Part shown: piece by piece, positions 15,577 through 24,706 of the stretch
How positions within the stretch are numbered: the stretch's first letter is position 1
Layout: the number at the start of each line of letters is the position of its first letter
Origin: Methylibium sp035762065
GTDB taxonomy: Bacteria; Pseudomonadota; Gammaproteobacteria; Burkholderiales; Burkholderiaceae_C
Length of the DNA: 64,000 nt
NCBI RefSeq assembly: GCF_035762065.1
Contig: NZ_DASTPW010000002.1
Coordinates: 186,001 to 250,000, forward strand
Reading direction: 5' to 3'
Made by a program: the position numbers and the translations under genes
Notes under the pieces: model-generated
Seen by the model: only the letters and a program-made list of their open reading frames with translations
What the model was told of the DNA's origin: nothing
Database searches by the model: none

Positions 15577-16991
15577 TGAAGAAGCGTCTCGACAAAACCA
15601 GCGCGTTCTCGCGCTCGACGCCCTGGCTGTTCCTCGCGGCCGCCGCGCTGATGCTGCTGGCCGGCTGCGGCGAGCGGCCGCCGATCGAGGCTGTGCAGCA
15701 CGGCTACCGCGGCACCGGCATGGACCAGATCTACAACCCGCGCATCCTCGCGAGCCAGGCCGCGCTGAACGAGGCGCCGGAAGCGCTGCCGCAGGTGCCG
15801 GCCGACGGTCCGAAGGCGCGCGACGTCTACAAGAACGTGCAGGTGCTGGGCGACCTGAGCGTCGCGCAGTTCACCCGCAACATGACGGCGATCACCAACT
15901 GGGTCTCGCCGGACCAGGGCTGTGCTTACTGCCACAACCTCGCGAACCTGGCCGACGACAGCAAGTACGCCAAGGTGGTCGCGCGCCGCATGCTGCAGAT
16001 GACGCAGCACGTGAACGCCGACTGGCAGAAGCACGTCGGCCAAACCGGCGTCACCTGCTACACCTGCCACCGCGGCCAGCCGGTGCCGACGCAGGCCTGG
16101 TACGCGCAGCCGCCCGAGCGCACCGCCACGCGCGGCATGGTCGGCTATCGCGGCGAGCAGAACCTCGCGTCGCCGCAGGTCGGGCTGACGTCGCTGCCCG
16201 AGGATCCGTTCTCCGCGATGCTGCTGAAGGCCGACGAGATCCGCGTCGTCGGCCCCACCGCGCTGCCCACCGGCAACCGGCAGTCGACCAAGCAGGCCGA
16301 GTGGACCTACGGCTTGATGATGCACATGTCGAGCTCGCTCGGCGTGAACTGCACCTACTGCCACAACTCCCGCTCGTTCCAGACTTGGGACACCAGCACG
16401 CCGCAGCGCACGACGGCGTGGTACGGCATCCGCATGGCGCGCGATCTGAATCAGAACTACGTCGTGCCGCTCACCGACCAGATCCCGGCGGCGCACAAGG
16501 GCCCCACCGGCGACATCGGCAAGGTCGGCTGCGGCACTTGCCATCAGGGCGCCTACAAGCCGCTCTACGGTGCGCAGATGGCGAAGGACTATCCGGAGCT
16601 GCTGACCCTGAGCGGCGGGGCGGTGGCGCCGACCGCGCCGGTCACCTCGGGCCTGCCGCCGCCGGTGGCCGAGCCGAAATTCGCTTTGATGTACTTCGCG
16701 ACCGGCTCCTCGACGCTCCAAGCTCCGCAGGCGCAGTCGATGACGCAGCTGATCGACGCGATGAAGGCCGACGCGAACCTGAAGGCTACGATCTCCGGCT
16801 TCCACTCCGCCAGCGGCGGCGCCGACCTCAATGCCGAGCTGGCCAAGCAGCGCGCGTTCACCGTGCGCGACAGCCTGCTCGGCGCCGGCATCGCGACCGA
16901 GCGGGTCGCCCTGGCCAAGCCGGTCGAGATGCAGGCCAACGGCGGCGGCGAGGACCCTTCAGCCCGGCGCGTCGAAGTCAAGGTTCAGTAG
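15576..16991 (+). CDS. pufC: Reaction-centre tetraheme cytochrome PufC with C-terminal OmpA-like domain
   Basis: PufC re-reduces the photo-oxidised special pair from the periplasm. It has a lipoprotein signal ending LLAGC (Cys31). Four c-type heme motifs are present: CAYCH (116-120), CYTCH (161-165), CTYCH (259-263) and CGTCH (319-323). At 471 residues it is some 110 longer than usual PufC. After a Pro/Ala linker, residues about 366-471 form an OmpA/MotB-like domain: FATGSSTL, SGFHSASG, then N-x-x-L-A-x-x-RA, LLGAGI and the terminal ARRVEV. This could tether the reaction centre to peptidoglycan. ATG 15576 is chosen because AGGAGG lies 6 nt upstream; a GTG at 15573 adds one residue. The single-frame fusion has no sign of a frameshift. 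Confidence 0.93.
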   Translation: MKKRLDKTSAFSRSTPWLFLAAAALMLLAGCGERPPIEAVQHGYRGTGMDQIYNPRILASQAALNEAPEALPQVPADGPKARDVYKNVQVLGDLSVAQFTRNMTAITNWVSPDQGCAYCHNLANLADDSKYAKVVARRMLQMTQHVNADWQKHVGQTGVTCYTCHRGQPVPTQAWYAQPPERTATRGMVGYRGEQNLASPQVGLTSLPEDPFSAMLLKADEIRVVGPTALPTGNRQSTKQAEWTYGLMMHMSSSLGVNCTYCHNSRSFQTWDTSTPQRTTAWYGIRMARDLNQNYVVPLTDQIPAAHKGPTGDIGKVGCGTCHQGAYKPLYGAQMAKDYPELLTLSGGAVAPTAPVTSGLPPPVAEPKFALMYFATGSSTLQAPQAQSMTQLIDAMKADANLKATISGFHSASGGADLNAELAKQRAFTVRDSLLGAGIATERVALAKPVEMQANGGGEDPSARRVEVKVQ

Positions 16992-17005
16992 CGCGAGCGC
17001 TCGAT

Positions 17006-17031
17006 CGCCCGCCTGCGCAACAGCGCGGGCG
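17006..17031 (+). terminator. Possible end of the puf transcript
   Basis: Seven-base inverted repeat CGCCCGC/GCGGGCG with a 12-nt loop, 14 nt after pufC. No T-run follows, so it may be a processing stop rather than a true rho-independent terminator. Confidence 0.35.
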
Positions 17032-17150
17032 GGGGCCTCGCCGCACGGTGGCGTCCGGCATCCGCATTCGGCGTTTCCCTTCCGTGCAGGTCGCAAGCGG
17101 GCTGCTATAACCCGCGCCTCGTTTCGCAGTGCGGTTGCAGTACGACCACC

Positions 17151-18671
17151 ATGTCCACCTTGAAGACCTTGTTCGGCGCCGGCGCCGAGGCCGCTCCCGC
17201 GATCGCAGCGCCCGGACGCGCAGCCCTGACGCACGGCGGCCTGCGCAAGTTGGTCGACAAGACCCTGGCAAGCCTGAATGCGATGGGCGTCGGCCGCAAC
17301 GACCGCGTCGCGATCGTGCTGAACAACGGTCCCGAAATGGCGAGCTGCTTTATCGCCTGCGCATCCGGCACCACCAGCGCGCCGCTCAACCCGGCCTACC
17401 GCGCCGACGAGTTCGAGTTCTACCTTTCCGATCTGAAGGCCAAGCTGCTGATCGTCGAGCAGGGCAGCACCTCGCCGGCGATCGGCGTGGCCGAGCAGCT
17501 GGGGGTCCGCGTCGCCGATCTGGTGGTGCCGGCCGGCGCCTCGGCCGGCGAATTCGAACTGCGCGCCCGCGACGGCAAGTCCTCGACGGCAGCGGCCCGG
17601 GGCGGCTACGGCGAGCCCGGCGACATCGGCATGGTGCTGCACACCTCGGGCACCACCTCGCGGCCGAAGATCGTGCCGCTGTCAGTGGGCAACCTGTTCG
17701 CCTCGGCGAACAACATCCGCACGACGCTCGCGTTCGCCGCGAACGATTGCGGCCTGAACATCATGCCGCTGTTCCACATCCACGGCCTCATCGCCGGAGT
17801 GCTGGCGCCGCTTTCGGCCGGCTCGCAGGTGTTCTGCACCCCGGGATTCAACGCGCTGAAGTTCTTCGCGTGGATGGAGGAAGCCAAGCCCACCTGGTAC
17901 ACCGCGGTGCCGACGATGCACCAGGCGATCCTGCAGCGCGCGAAGGGCAATCTCGAGGTGATCGCGCGGCATCCGCTGCGCTTCCTGCGCTCGTCGTCGT
18001 CGTCGATGCCGACGCAGGTGATCAAGGAGCTCGAGGAAGTCTTCAAGGCGCCGCTGATCGAGGCCTATGGCATGACCGAGGCGACGCACCAGATGGCGAG
18101 CAACCCGCTGCCGCCTGCGGCGCGCAAGCCCGGTGCGGTCGGGCTGCCGGCGGGGCCGGAGGTGGAGATCATGGGCGAGGACGGCTCGCTGCTGGCTGCC
18201 GGCCAAGTCGGCGAGATCGTGATCCGCGGCGCCAACGTGACCGCCGGCTACGAGAACAACGAGAAGGCGAATGCCGAGGGTTTCCGCAACGGCTGGTTCC
18301 GCACCGGCGATCAAGGCTCCAAGGACGCCGACGGCTACCTGAGCCTGACCGGCCGGCTGAAGGAAATCATCAACCGCGGCGGCGAGAAGGTGAGCCCGCG
18401 CGAAATCGACGAACTGCTGATGGACCACCCGGCGGTCGGCCAGTGCGTGGTGTTCGGCATGCCGCATCCGAAGCTCGGCGAGGAGGTCGCCGCGGTCGTC
18501 GTCCTCAAGGAAGGCGCGAGCGCGACCGAGCGCGAGATCCAGGATTTCGTCGCCAAGCGCGCGGCCGACTACAAGGTGCCGAAGAAGATCCTCTTCATGG
18601 ACGAGATCCCGAAGGGCGCGACCGGCAAGCTGCAACGCATCGGCCTCGCGCAAAAGCTCGGCCTCGGCTGA
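17151..18671 (+). CDS. AMP-dependent acyl-CoA synthetase (oxalate-CoA ligase-like)
   Basis: 506-aa ANL-superfamily adenylating enzyme that activates a carboxylate as acyl-AMP and then acyl-CoA. Motifs are the phosphate loop LHTSGTTSRPK, the YGMTEATH adenylate loop, WFRTGDQG, GRLKEIINRGGEKVSP and the C-terminal Lys in PKGATGKLQR. The compact length and MPLFHIHGL region recall oxalate-CoA ligases (AAE3/Pcs60 group), but substrate cannot be proved. It lies at the head of a tripartite tricarboxylate transporter cluster, 42 nt before the binding protein, so it probably activates the imported acid. A TATAAC at 17106-17111 may be its -10. Confidence 0.85.
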   Translation: MSTLKTLFGAGAEAAPAIAAPGRAALTHGGLRKLVDKTLASLNAMGVGRNDRVAIVLNNGPEMASCFIACASGTTSAPLNPAYRADEFEFYLSDLKAKLLIVEQGSTSPAIGVAEQLGVRVADLVVPAGASAGEFELRARDGKSSTAAARGGYGEPGDIGMVLHTSGTTSRPKIVPLSVGNLFASANNIRTTLAFAANDCGLNIMPLFHIHGLIAGVLAPLSAGSQVFCTPGFNALKFFAWMEEAKPTWYTAVPTMHQAILQRAKGNLEVIARHPLRFLRSSSSSMPTQVIKELEEVFKAPLIEAYGMTEATHQMASNPLPPAARKPGAVGLPAGPEVEIMGEDGSLLAAGQVGEIVIRGANVTAGYENNEKANAEGFRNGWFRTGDQGSKDADGYLSLTGRLKEIINRGGEKVSPREIDELLMDHPAVGQCVVFGMPHPKLGEEVAAVVVLKEGASATEREIQDFVAKRAADYKVPKKILFMDEIPKGATGKLQRIGLAQKLGLG

Positions 18672-18713
18672 AGCGCGCCGCATTCCACCCATCTTCCACG
18701 CTAGGAGCACGCC

Positions 18714-19709
18714 ATGGGCATCACACGCAATCTGCTGGCGGCAAGCGCCGTCGCCTCGGTGTTGGCGGCCGCCCCGGCGGCGGCCTGGGAGCCGACGAAG
18801 CCGATCGAGTTCGTCGTGCCCGCGGGCACCGGCGGCGGGGCCGATCAGATGGCGCGCTTCATCCAGGGCGTGGTCGCGAAGAACAACCTGAGCAAGCAGC
18901 CCATCGTCGTCGTCAACCGCTCCGGCGGTGCCGGCGCCGAGGGCTTCCTCGACGTGAAGAACGACAAGGGCAATCCGCACAAGATCGTCATCACGCTCTC
19001 GAACCTGTTCACCACGCCGCTGGCGACCGGCGTGCCCTTCAACTGGCGCGACCTCACGCCGGTGCAGATGCTCGCGCTCGACCAGTTCGTTCTGTGGGTC
19101 AACGAGGAGTCTCCGCACAAGACCGCGAAGGCCTACCTGGATGCGGTGAAGGCCCAGCCCGACAAGAGCTTCAAGATGGGCGGCACCGGCTCGAAGCAGG
19201 AAGACCAGATCATCACCGTGCTGCTCGAGAAGGCGGCGGCCAAGAAGATCACCTACATCCCGTTCAAGGGCGGCGGCGACGTGGCGGTGCAGCTGGTCGG
19301 CAAGCACGTCGATTCGACGGTCAACAACCCGATCGAGGCCGAAAGCCACTGGCGCGCCGGCAAGCTGCGCCCGCTGTGCGTCTTCGACAAGCAGCCGATG
19401 CCCTACAAGGCCAAGCTGACCGCGACGCAAAGCTGGAGCGACATCCCGACCTGCACCTCGGCCGGCGTGCCGGTCGACTACGTGATGCTGCGCGGCATCT
19501 TCATGCCGCCGGGCGTGAAGCCGGACGAGGTCGCGTACTACACCGAGCTGTTCAAAAAGGTGCGCGCGCTGCCGGAGTGGAAAGACTTCATGGAGAAGGG
19601 CGCGTTCAACACCACCGCGCTTGCAGGGGCTGAGTTCTCCGACTGGCTCGGCAAGAACGAACAGGCGCATCGCGTGCTGATGAAGGAAGCCGGCTTCCTG
19701 GCGAATTAG
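18714..19709 (+). CDS. Tripartite tricarboxylate transporter substrate-binding protein (Bug/TctC)
   Basis: 331-aa periplasmic receptor with a Sec signal peptide (cleavage near AAAPAAAWEP). The Bug fold is recognised from KPIEFVVPAGTGGGADQMAR and VVNRSGGAGAEG, the two loops that clasp a carboxylate, and the later FKGGGDVAVQLVGKHVDSTVNNP. It would bind a di- or tricarboxylate and deliver it to the TctAB membrane pair encoded next. Ligand identity is unknown; the neighbouring CoA ligase suggests a small organic acid. TAGGAG precedes the start. Confidence 0.92.
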   Translation: MGITRNLLAASAVASVLAAAPAAAWEPTKPIEFVVPAGTGGGADQMARFIQGVVAKNNLSKQPIVVVNRSGGAGAEGFLDVKNDKGNPHKIVITLSNLFTTPLATGVPFNWRDLTPVQMLALDQFVLWVNEESPHKTAKAYLDAVKAQPDKSFKMGGTGSKQEDQIITVLLEKAAAKKITYIPFKGGGDVAVQLVGKHVDSTVNNPIEAESHWRAGKLRPLCVFDKQPMPYKAKLTATQSWSDIPTCTSAGVPVDYVMLRGIFMPPGVKPDEVAYYTELFKKVRALPEWKDFMEKGAFNTTALAGAEFSDWLGKNEQAHRVLMKEAGFLAN

Positions 19710-19800
19710 GTCCACCCCCGTTGCGGCTTCGCCGCTCCCCCTCGAGGGGGCGCCGCTGGCGGACCGGCCAAGCCGGATCCGCGGCGGCTGCTGGAGGGGC
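19710..19800. repeat. Palindromic intergenic repeat of the Burkholderiales type
   Basis: Between tctC and tctB lies a GC-rich palindromic block. It is centred on CCCCCTCGAGGGGG (19737-19750), flanked by further short inverted repeats (GCGGCTTCGCCGC, CCGGCCAAGCCGG). This CCCCCTCGAGGGGG motif followed by a GCCGCTGGCGG-like stretch is familiar from dispersed intergenic repeats in Burkholderiales. It could attenuate transcription so that the binding protein is made in excess of the membrane subunits. Only one copy is in this window. Confidence 0.55.
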
Positions 19801-19839
19801 TGGTTCGAAGCGCTCGGCTTGACGGGATGAGGTGGTTCA

Positions 19840-20340
19840 ATGAGTGATTCAGACGGCAGCGCAAGCATCGGCACCCGCTGGCCCGAGACTGCAGTCGCGC
19901 TGCTGCTGCTCGCGCTCGGCGCGCTGGTGATCGCCGACAGCCTGCGCGTGGGCATCGGCTGGGCCGACGACGGGCCGCGCTCGGGCTACTTCCCTTTCTA
20001 CATCGGCCTCGGGCTCGTGCTGTCGTCGGCGAGCGTGCTGTTCGGCGTGGTGCGGCGCTGGCGCCAGGCCGACGAGGCCTTCGCCGAGAAATCGCAGCTC
20101 GCGCTGGTGATCGCGGTGCTGGTGCCGATCGCGGTCTACGTGTTCGGCGTCGCGACGCTGGGCATCTATCTCGCGTCGCTGCTGCTGATCGCCTACTTCA
20201 TGAAGCGCCACGGCCGCTACGGCTTTGCCGCGACGGCGAGCGTGTCGATCGGCGTGCCGGTCTTCTTCTTCCTGGTCTTCGAGCGCTGGTTCCTGGTGCC
20301 GCTGCCCAAGGGTTTCATCGAACGCGCGCTCGGCTTCTGA
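19840..20340 (+). CDS. tctB: Tripartite tricarboxylate transporter small membrane subunit TctB
   Basis: 166-aa protein with four predicted membrane helices and the family pattern PRSGYFPFYIGLGLVLSSA. TctB is the poorly conserved small membrane partner of TctA. It sits between the binding protein and tctA in the usual order, 34 nt before tctA. The start ATG 19840 follows GGATGAGGTGG. Confidence 0.9.
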   Translation: MSDSDGSASIGTRWPETAVALLLLALGALVIADSLRVGIGWADDGPRSGYFPFYIGLGLVLSSASVLFGVVRRWRQADEAFAEKSQLALVIAVLVPIAVYVFGVATLGIYLASLLLIAYFMKRHGRYGFAATASVSIGVPVFFFLVFERWFLVPLPKGFIERALGF

Positions 20341-20374
20341 GCCGCACCCGGGTTCTCAACGCGGCAGGCAGTCC

Positions 20375-21880
20375 ATGGAAGAACTCGGCAACCTGATCCA
20401 CGGTTTCGGCGTCGCGCTGACGCTGCCCAACCTCGGCTTCATGCTCGTCGGCATCACGCTCGGCGTGCTGATCGGCGTGCTGCCGGGGCTCGGCGGTGCG
20501 AACGGCATCGCGATCCTGCTTCCGCTGACCTTCAGCATGAATCCCACCTCGGCGATCATCATGCTGAGCTGCATCTATTGGGGTGCGCTGTTCGGCGGGG
20601 CGATCACCTCGATCCTGTTCAACATCCCCGGCGAGCCGTGGAGCGTCGCGACCACCTTTGACGGCTACCCGATGGCCCAGCAGGGCCGTGCCGCGCAGGC
20701 GCTGACCGCCGCCTTCACCTCCAGCTTCGTCGGCGCGCTGTTCGCGGTGGCACTGATCACCTTCCTCGCGCCGCTGCTGGCGAAGTTCGCGCTGAAGTTC
20801 GGGCCGGCCGAGTTCTTCGCGGTGCAGCTGCTGACCTTCTGCAGCTTCGTCGGTATGAGCAAGGAGCCGCCGGCGAAGGTGATCGCTTCGATGATGCTGG
20901 GCTTCGCGCTCGCGGCCGTGGGCCTCGACAGCGTCACCGGCAACCTGCGCATGACCTTCGGCGTGCCCGAGCTGCTGAAAGGCTTCGACTTCCTGATCGC
21001 GGTCATCGGCCTGTTCGGCATCGGCGAGATCCTGCTGACGATGGAAGAGGGGCTCGCGTTCAAGGGCAAGAGCGCCAAGATCGACCCGAAGGTGGTGTGG
21101 ACCACATGGAAGGAACTGCCGCGCTACTGGTGGACCTTCGTGCGCTCGACGGCCGTCGGCTGCTGGATGGGCATCACGCCCGGCGGCGCGACGCCCGCGT
21201 CGTTCATGAGCTACGGCATCGCGCAGCGCTCGCACAAGGATCCGCAGAGCTTCGGCAAGGGGCAGATCGAAGGCGTCGTCGCGCCCGAGACCGCGGCGCA
21301 TGCGGCCGGCACCTCGGCGCTGCTGCCGATGCTCACGCTCGGCATCCCGGGCTCGCCGACGGCGGCGGTGCTGCTCGGCGGCCTGCTGATCTGGGGCCTG
21401 CAGCCGGGGCCGATGCTGTTCGTCGAGCAGAAGGACTTCGTCTGGGGCCTGATCGCCTCGATGTACCTCGGCAACATCGTCGGCTTGCTGGTGGTGCTGA
21501 CGACGGTGCCGTTCTGGGCGGCGATCCTGCGCATCCCGTTCTCGGTGATCGCGCCGGTGATCATCGTGATCTGCGCGATCGGCGCGTACACGGTGCACCA
21601 GTCGATGTTCGACGTCTGGCTGATGCTGGGCTTCGGCGTGGTCGGCTACCTGTTCAAGAAGCTCAAGTACCCGCTCGCGCCGCTGGTGCTGGCGCTCGTG
21701 CTCGGCGACATGGCCGAGGCCAGCTTCCGCCAGGCGATGCTGCTGAGCCAGGGGAGTCTTTCGATCTTCTGGAGCAACGGCCTGGTCGGCTCGATCGTCG
21801 CGCTGGCCTTGGCGATGCTGCTGTGGCCGCTGCTCGGCAAGCTGCGCGAGACGCTCAAGGCCCAGGAGCGCGCCGCATGA
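20375..21880 (+). CDS. tctA: Tripartite tricarboxylate transporter large permease TctA
   Basis: 501-residue permease with about twelve membrane helices. The TctA signatures are GVLIGVLPGLGGANGIAILLPLTF near the N-terminus and the repeat-like TLGIPGSPTAAVLLGGLLIWGLQPGP in the middle. Together with the binding protein and TctB it forms a secondary (ion-driven) transporter for carboxylates. ATG 20375 has GGCAGGCAG upstream; an in-frame upstream extension into tctB is not typical of the family. Confidence 0.95.
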   Translation: MEELGNLIHGFGVALTLPNLGFMLVGITLGVLIGVLPGLGGANGIAILLPLTFSMNPTSAIIMLSCIYWGALFGGAITSILFNIPGEPWSVATTFDGYPMAQQGRAAQALTAAFTSSFVGALFAVALITFLAPLLAKFALKFGPAEFFAVQLLTFCSFVGMSKEPPAKVIASMMLGFALAAVGLDSVTGNLRMTFGVPELLKGFDFLIAVIGLFGIGEILLTMEEGLAFKGKSAKIDPKVVWTTWKELPRYWWTFVRSTAVGCWMGITPGGATPASFMSYGIAQRSHKDPQSFGKGQIEGVVAPETAAHAAGTSALLPMLTLGIPGSPTAAVLLGGLLIWGLQPGPMLFVEQKDFVWGLIASMYLGNIVGLLVVLTTVPFWAAILRIPFSVIAPVIIVICAIGAYTVHQSMFDVWLMLGFGVVGYLFKKLKYPLAPLVLALVLGDMAEASFRQAMLLSQGSLSIFWSNGLVGSIVALALAMLLWPLLGKLRETLKAQERAA

Positions 21881-21911
21881 GCACCGCTGGGCGAGCGCGC
21901 AGGAGCGCGCA

Positions 21912-22922
21912 ATGAAGCTCGCGATCGTCGGCGCCGGCGCGATCGGCGGCCTGCTCGGCGCGCGGCTCGCGCATGCCGGCGAAGACGTCACCTTCGTCGC
22001 GCGCAACAAGAACCTGGCGGCGATCCGCGCCAACGGCTTCAAGCTGATCCTGGAGGACGGCAGCACGCTGCACGCACCGACCGCGAAGGCGGTGCAGGAC
22101 CCCGCCGAAGCCGGGCCCCAGGACGCGGTGCTGCTCACCGTGAAGGCGCATCAGGTAAAGGACCTGCTGCCGGCGATGCGTGGCCTGTTCGGCCCCGAGA
22201 CCGCGGTCGTCACGATGATCAACGGACTGCCCTGGTGGTACTTCCACAAGCTCGCCGGCCCCTACGAAGGCCGGCAGCTCGAGAGCGTCGATCCGGGCGG
22301 CGTGATCGCCGCGCACATCGAGCCGGAGCGGGTGATCGGAAGCGTCGTCTACCCGGCGGCCGAACTCGTCGAGCCCGGCGTGGTGAAGGTGATCGAGGGC
22401 AACCGGTTCACGCTCGGCGAGCCCGACGGCACGCGCAGCCCGCGCATCGAAGCCTTGTCGAAGGCGATGATCTCGGCCGGCTTCAAGAGCCCCGTCGCCA
22501 AGGACATCCGTGGCGAGATCTGGGTCAAGCTATGGGGCAACCTGTGCTTCAACCCGATCAGCGCGCTGACGCACGCGACGCTCGAGGACATCTGCCGCTT
22601 CGGCCCCACGCGGGAGCTCGCGGTGGCGATGATGAGCGAGGCCAAGACGGTGGCCGAGAAGCTCGGCGTGCAATTCAAGATCAGCATCGAACAGCGCATC
22701 GCGGGCGCCGAGGCGATCGGCGCGCACAAGACCTCGATGCTGCAGGACGTCGAAGCCGGCCGCGCGCTCGAACTCGAAGCGCTGCTGGGCAGCGTCGTGG
22801 AGCTGGGCCGCATCACCGGGACGCCGACGCCGACGCTCGACGCGATCTGCGCGGCGACGCGGCTGCTGGGCAAGACGTTGAAGAACAGCGGCTCGCGCTT
22901 GGCGCTCGCACCGGCACTCTGA
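21912..22922 (+). CDS. 2-dehydropantoate 2-reductase family protein (PanE/ApbA-like)
   Basis: 336-aa NADPH-dependent reductase. N-terminal Rossmann motif GAGAIGGLLGARLA (residues 7-20), ARNKNL cofactor region, then the ApbA C-terminal helical domain with KLWGNLCFNPISALTHAT including the catalytic Lys/Asn. Classical PanE makes pantoate for CoA. This one closes a transporter/CoA-ligase operon, so it may instead reduce a 2-oxo acid derived from the imported substrate. It starts 31 nt after tctA. Confidence 0.85.
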   Translation: MKLAIVGAGAIGGLLGARLAHAGEDVTFVARNKNLAAIRANGFKLILEDGSTLHAPTAKAVQDPAEAGPQDAVLLTVKAHQVKDLLPAMRGLFGPETAVVTMINGLPWWYFHKLAGPYEGRQLESVDPGGVIAAHIEPERVIGSVVYPAAELVEPGVVKVIEGNRFTLGEPDGTRSPRIEALSKAMISAGFKSPVAKDIRGEIWVKLWGNLCFNPISALTHATLEDICRFGPTRELAVAMMSEAKTVAEKLGVQFKISIEQRIAGAEAIGAHKTSMLQDVEAGRALELEALLGSVVELGRITGTPTPTLDAICAATRLLGKTLKNSGSRLALAPAL

Positions 22923-23090
22923 GGCTCGGCGCATCGCCGGGCCGCAGCCCGCTTCGGGCCGCTCGGACGCAAGGCCCCTCGTACCTGCCGCAAGGGCCGC
23001 GGGTCACAGGAGACGCGCTCCGAGCCGCCGTGCGCCAGCGCCCAGCAGGCTCGCGTGCGGAGCCTCGAGCGGCGCTTGGGGCCGCCGGCA

Positions 23091-24695
23091 TCACGCCAGC
23101 CGCTGCAGCGCCTTCAGCAGGCCGCGCCGATCGATGCAGCCCTCGGCTTCGTCGGCAAGCGCGAGGAAGAAGCCATCGCGATCGCCGCGCCGCGCCAGCG
23201 CGCGCTGCATCAGCAGCGCCGCGACCGGGCCGAGGTGGGCGGTGAGCAGCGCCTGCGCACGCTCGATCGTCGCGGGCCACAGCACGACGAGGGTCGCGGC
23301 ATCCTCCAGCAGCGGCGGCTCGTGGCGCGGCAAGGGTTGCGGCGCGGGCGCCGCCGCGGCGGGGTTCGGTGCGCGGCGCACCGCCTCTTCGCGAGCGAGC
23401 CGCTGCCGCACCGCGGCGAAGAAGGCCTGCTGCTCCTGCGCGCTCAAGCCTTCGGCGGCGAGGCTGTGCATCAGCGTCGGCAGGTCGGCGCAGCCGGCCG
23501 CGGTGCGTGGCACGAGCACGCGCGCGATCGGGCCGAGCGCGTCGATCAGCGCGTCCTCGATGGCGCCGAGCAGCGCCGGCGGCCAGCGCGGGCCCGCGCT
23601 GCCGGTGTTCGCCGGTGCGCTCGGGTGCGTTGCCTCGGCCGCGGGCATCGCCCCGCGCGGGCGGGGCGCCGCAGCGCTGCGCACGACGACCAGCCGCTGC
23701 GCCCGCGACGGCGCGCCGCGTGACCCGGCCGCCGCACCGGGCGCGGTGCCGCCGTCCCCGATCCACGCCTGACGTGCCGGCGTGAGCCTGAGCCTGCGGC
23801 TCACCGGACGCATCGCGACGCCGAGCAGCGCGTCGCGCAGTTCGAGCGCGGTCGCGTAGCGGTCGCCGGGCCGGCGCGCGAGCGCCTTGAGCACCACCGC
23901 GTCGAAGGCCGGGTTGCCCGGGCCGCGGCCGTCGTGCGACTGCGATGCCGGCGGCGGATCGCGATGCATCACCTGGAACATCACCTCCGACGCCGAGCCG
24001 GCGAAAGGCGGCGCGCCGCTCAACAACTGGTGCAGCAGCACGCCGCAGGAAAAGATGTCGACGCGCCGATCGGGCGCCACGCCCGCGTAGCGCTCGGGCG
24101 CGATGTAGCCGGGCGATCCGACCAGCAGCTCGGTGTGCGGCGAGGCCGGCAGCAAGGCCGTCGACGCGAGCCGCGCGATCCCGAAGTCGGTGACCTTCAC
24201 GCAGCCGTCGGCGGTGAGCATCAGATTGCCCGGCTTGATGTCGCGATGCCACACGCCCTGCTCGTGCGCGTGGTGCAGCGCTTCGAGCAGCTGCACCGCG
24301 ATGCTTAGCACCTCGTCCTCGCTCAGCGGTCCGCTCGCGGCGAGGAAGCGCGAGAGCGTCAGCCCGCGCACGAACTCCATCGCGATGAAGGCGCAGCGGT
24401 CGTCCTCGCCGTATTCGTAGACCGGAACGATCCCCGGGTGCGACAGCCGGCCCGCGGCTTGCGCCTCGTTGCGGAAGCGGTCGGTGACCGAGAGGTCCGA
24501 CGCCGGATCGCGCAGCAGGTGCGGGTGGATCGCCTTCACCGCCACCGGCCGCTGCAGCAGCGGATCGATGCCCTGGTAGACGGTGCCCATCGCGCCAACG
24601 CCGACGATGCCGAGCAGCTCGTACTTGCCGAGCCGCGCCGGGTGCAGCGCGCCGAGGCTCGGGCGCGCGGTGCCGGCTTGCAGGACGGCGGCCAC
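23091..24695 (-). CDS. Serine/threonine protein kinase
   Basis: 534-aa Hanks-type kinase, complete at the catalytic residues: glycine loop GVGAMG (32-37), Lys54 in AVKAI, HRDIKPGN catalytic loop, DFG Mg2+ site, and SPGYIAPERY activation segment. The second half, Ala/Pro-rich then helical, has no recognised sensor domain and no clear membrane helix, so the kinase is probably cytoplasmic. The best start is GTG 24695; no ATG is available nearby, and the gene begins 12 nt after the c-heme sensor stop (24707). Co-transcription suggests the membrane sensor and kinase act in one redox or gas-sensing pathway; this is inference. Confidence 0.9.
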   Translation of the reverse strand: MAAVLQAGTARPSLGALHPARLGKYELLGIVGVGAMGTVYQGIDPLLQRPVAVKAIHPHLLRDPASDLSVTDRFRNEAQAAGRLSHPGIVPVYEYGEDDRCAFIAMEFVRGLTLSRFLAASGPLSEDEVLSIAVQLLEALHHAHEQGVWHRDIKPGNLMLTADGCVKVTDFGIARLASTALLPASPHTELLVGSPGYIAPERYAGVAPDRRVDIFSCGVLLHQLLSGAPPFAGSASEVMFQVMHRDPPPASQSHDGRGPGNPAFDAVVLKALARRPGDRYATALELRDALLGVAMRPVSRRLRLTPARQAWIGDGGTAPGAAAGSRGAPSRAQRLVVVRSAAAPRPRGAMPAAEATHPSAPANTGSAGPRWPPALLGAIEDALIDALGPIARVLVPRTAAGCADLPTLMHSLAAEGLSAQEQQAFFAAVRQRLAREEAVRRAPNPAAAAPAPQPLPRHEPPLLEDAATLVVLWPATIERAQALLTAHLGPVAALLMQRALARRGDRDGFFLALADEAEGCIDRRGLLKALQRLA

Positions 24696-24706
24696 GGTCG
24701 CCTCGC

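Noticed and set aside
17006..17031. Strong terminator after pufC
   Set aside because: Stem is short with a 12-nt loop and no T-run, so it was kept only as a low-confidence transcript end.
23546..23785. Several short plus-strand frames opposite the kinase C-terminal region
   Set aside because: Arg/Ala-rich, no ribosome sites, fully opposite a better-supported gene.
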